Of a DNA stretch of 64,000 nt, positions 62,548-64,000 are shown piece after piece (the first letter of the stretch is position 1; the number at the start of each line of letters is the position of its first letter). The notes beneath the pieces are model-generated. The model was not told the origin of the DNA, did no database searches, and saw nothing but the letters and a program-made list of their open reading frames with translations. This stretch comes from Chaunax sp. Z400 (Eukaryota > Chordata > Actinopteri > Lophiiformes > Chaunacidae). A program made the translations under genes and the position numbers. The DNA lies in contig CM075184.1 in the NCBI GenBank assembly GCA_037577475.1, forward strand, positions 31,395,094 through 31,459,093, written 5' to 3'.

Positions 62548-64000
62548 TAATCAGGGAAAACATACTTTGGCGCCACTGGCCCAGGTATGTTTTTATAGGC
62601 GTAGTGATATTAAGGAGGGTGATGAGGTGTCTAGTCCTGAATGTGATTTGGTCGTAAAAATAAAGACGGTGCACGTTGCACAGCAAAAGTTGTCTCTGAG
62701 CTTTTTCTTCACCCACGATGACTTTTATAATATTTAAGGCTTAGGGTTAACCAGATGTACACTTGCATAATCTTACACTTGTATTTACAGAATGTCTTCA
62801 ACTCATATTTAAAGTGAGCACAGAAAAAGCATTATAGCATGTACATCATTCTGCACAGTGAAGCTCAAACATCCAAGTGAAGTAAAACAGTAAAGCACGT
62901 TGTTGAGTCGACGCAGACTTTAAAGATCCATTAGTTATTGCGGTCAGTGCTTCTCAACACAGTTCAGGTTTCAAACATCCAGCCTAAGGACATGTTATGC
63001 ATTGAGATTTTATGAGGAAAATCAACAAGTGCATACATTTAAGAGCCAAGCCAGCCAATGAGGTCAGAGTCCTTGTGTCTTATGAGGCGTGGCATTTGAT
63101 TTACCATAAATTCATTATGAGACACCGCTCTCCTTACATGTGAAAGTTAAAGTCGTCTTTTTTTGCCTTTGGAGGAAGATGCTCCTCCAGACGTATCATG
63201 GTTTTGACTCCTTTAATGTCAAGCCTTTCCTCACTCAAAGATATTTATGTGCTCTTATAAATTTGCCATCTGCTTATCAGCAAACAAACAGAGACTTTCA
63301 CACTCTGAAGTGTTTCACCGTTTATCTGTTTTGCCAAGTACAGCTTGAAGTTAAACGTTTAATATTTTTTAAACACTTGATCATCCTGTCTCCAAAAGTA
63401 TGTGATGTCTCACTTCCCAGCATTTAAGCTACCCTTTAAAATGCATAATGATATTATAGCTTCATGATTAATCTCTTGCTTTTTTTTTTTTTTTTTTTAC
63501 CTTACTTACAGGGGATGTTTCGTTTTAAATGATAGTTGGAATGAAACAGGTTCAGGTTTTATTTCAGGAACACTGAGCCTCAGGCAATCTTTACAGCATA
63601 ACAGAGCAGCCTCAGGTGACTAGCCCTGATCTCTGACCTCCGTGTGGAAAAACATAATTTCGCTTGTAATGTAGCACAAATAGGATCATGGTAAAAGGTG
63701 AGATCTAACACGTTGTGGAAAAAGTGCAAAATAAAATCAAAGCTGTCACATCCATCCATTCATCCGCTGCTCTGCTGACTTTATGTTTCACCGGCCGTCA
63801 CATCCAGTGCCAGTTACTCCGCTTCCTTTAAAAGTTGCTTGGAAAGATTTGGTTCTCTTTTTTTCTCTTTCAAACTCTGCTTGAAACTATTGATCGTTGG
63901 ACACCTTCGACTGTACATTTTTTATGAAACCTGCCAGCTAGCTGATGTTGCCAAAGAAACCTTTTTCAAACGGGAACGTTTCCAAGGTCCGCTTATCGGT

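Overview
The window looks like teleost fish nuclear DNA, probably from a percomorph. It is AT-rich, has almost no long open frames, and carries typical fish interspersed repeats: tRNA-headed SINEs, LINE 3' tails ending in 'ctatataaataaa', a hAT MITE with 8-bp target duplications, and long CA and TATCT microsatellites. It has no bacterial-style gene organisation. Nearly all open frames are short chance frames in non-coding DNA.

Only one gene can be named with confidence. The first coding exon of an NTRK3 (TrkC neurotrophin-3 receptor) orthologue lies at 59006-59247 on the + strand. Before it is an untranslated leader that probably starts at a splice acceptor (AG at 58630-58631). After it is a canonical gtaagt donor at 59248. 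The leader holds a 19-codon upstream ORF in a fair initiation context. From 59248 to the window end is the start of intron 1, with a ~116-bp CA repeat and a complete hAT MITE. No second ntrk3 exon was recognised, so the leucine-rich, Ig, transmembrane and kinase exons lie beyond the window.

The ~58.6 kb upstream is intergenic, or intron between non-coding leader exons. Its content by region is: 2 kb, a LINE tail; 4.3 kb, a minus-strand SINE; 5.8-6.5 kb, an AT-rich segment with possible short terminal inverted repeats; 11.8-12.0 kb, a minus-strand LINE tail beside a palindromic tandem array; 13.4-14.05 kb, a ~210-bp duplicated segment; 15.45 kb, a relative of the intron-1 hAT MITE; 17.9-18.06 kb, a 42-bp in-phase minisatellite; 20.7-20.9 kb, a CpG-dense islet; 24.25 kb, a SINE; 26.4 kb, a tRNA-headed element lacking its B box; 27.88 kb, a 20-bp-stem hairpin; 31.46 kb, a foldback MITE; 34.27 kb, nested inverted repeats; 39.08 kb, a 16-bp minisatellite; 41.9 and 45.0 kb, LINE tails; 48.15-48.59 kb, a deleted Tc1/mariner-like transposase remnant; 52.3 kb, a LINE tail; 52.64-53.45 kb, a minus-strand stretch that reads like a decayed coding sequence; 56.14 kb, a minus-strand SINE.

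I found no convincing new multi-gene system. The items most worth checking are the decayed coding-like region at 52.64-53.45 kb, the ntrk3 upstream ORF, the hAT MITE pair, the foldback element and the 42-bp minisatellite. All family names come from recognition of motifs, not from database searches.
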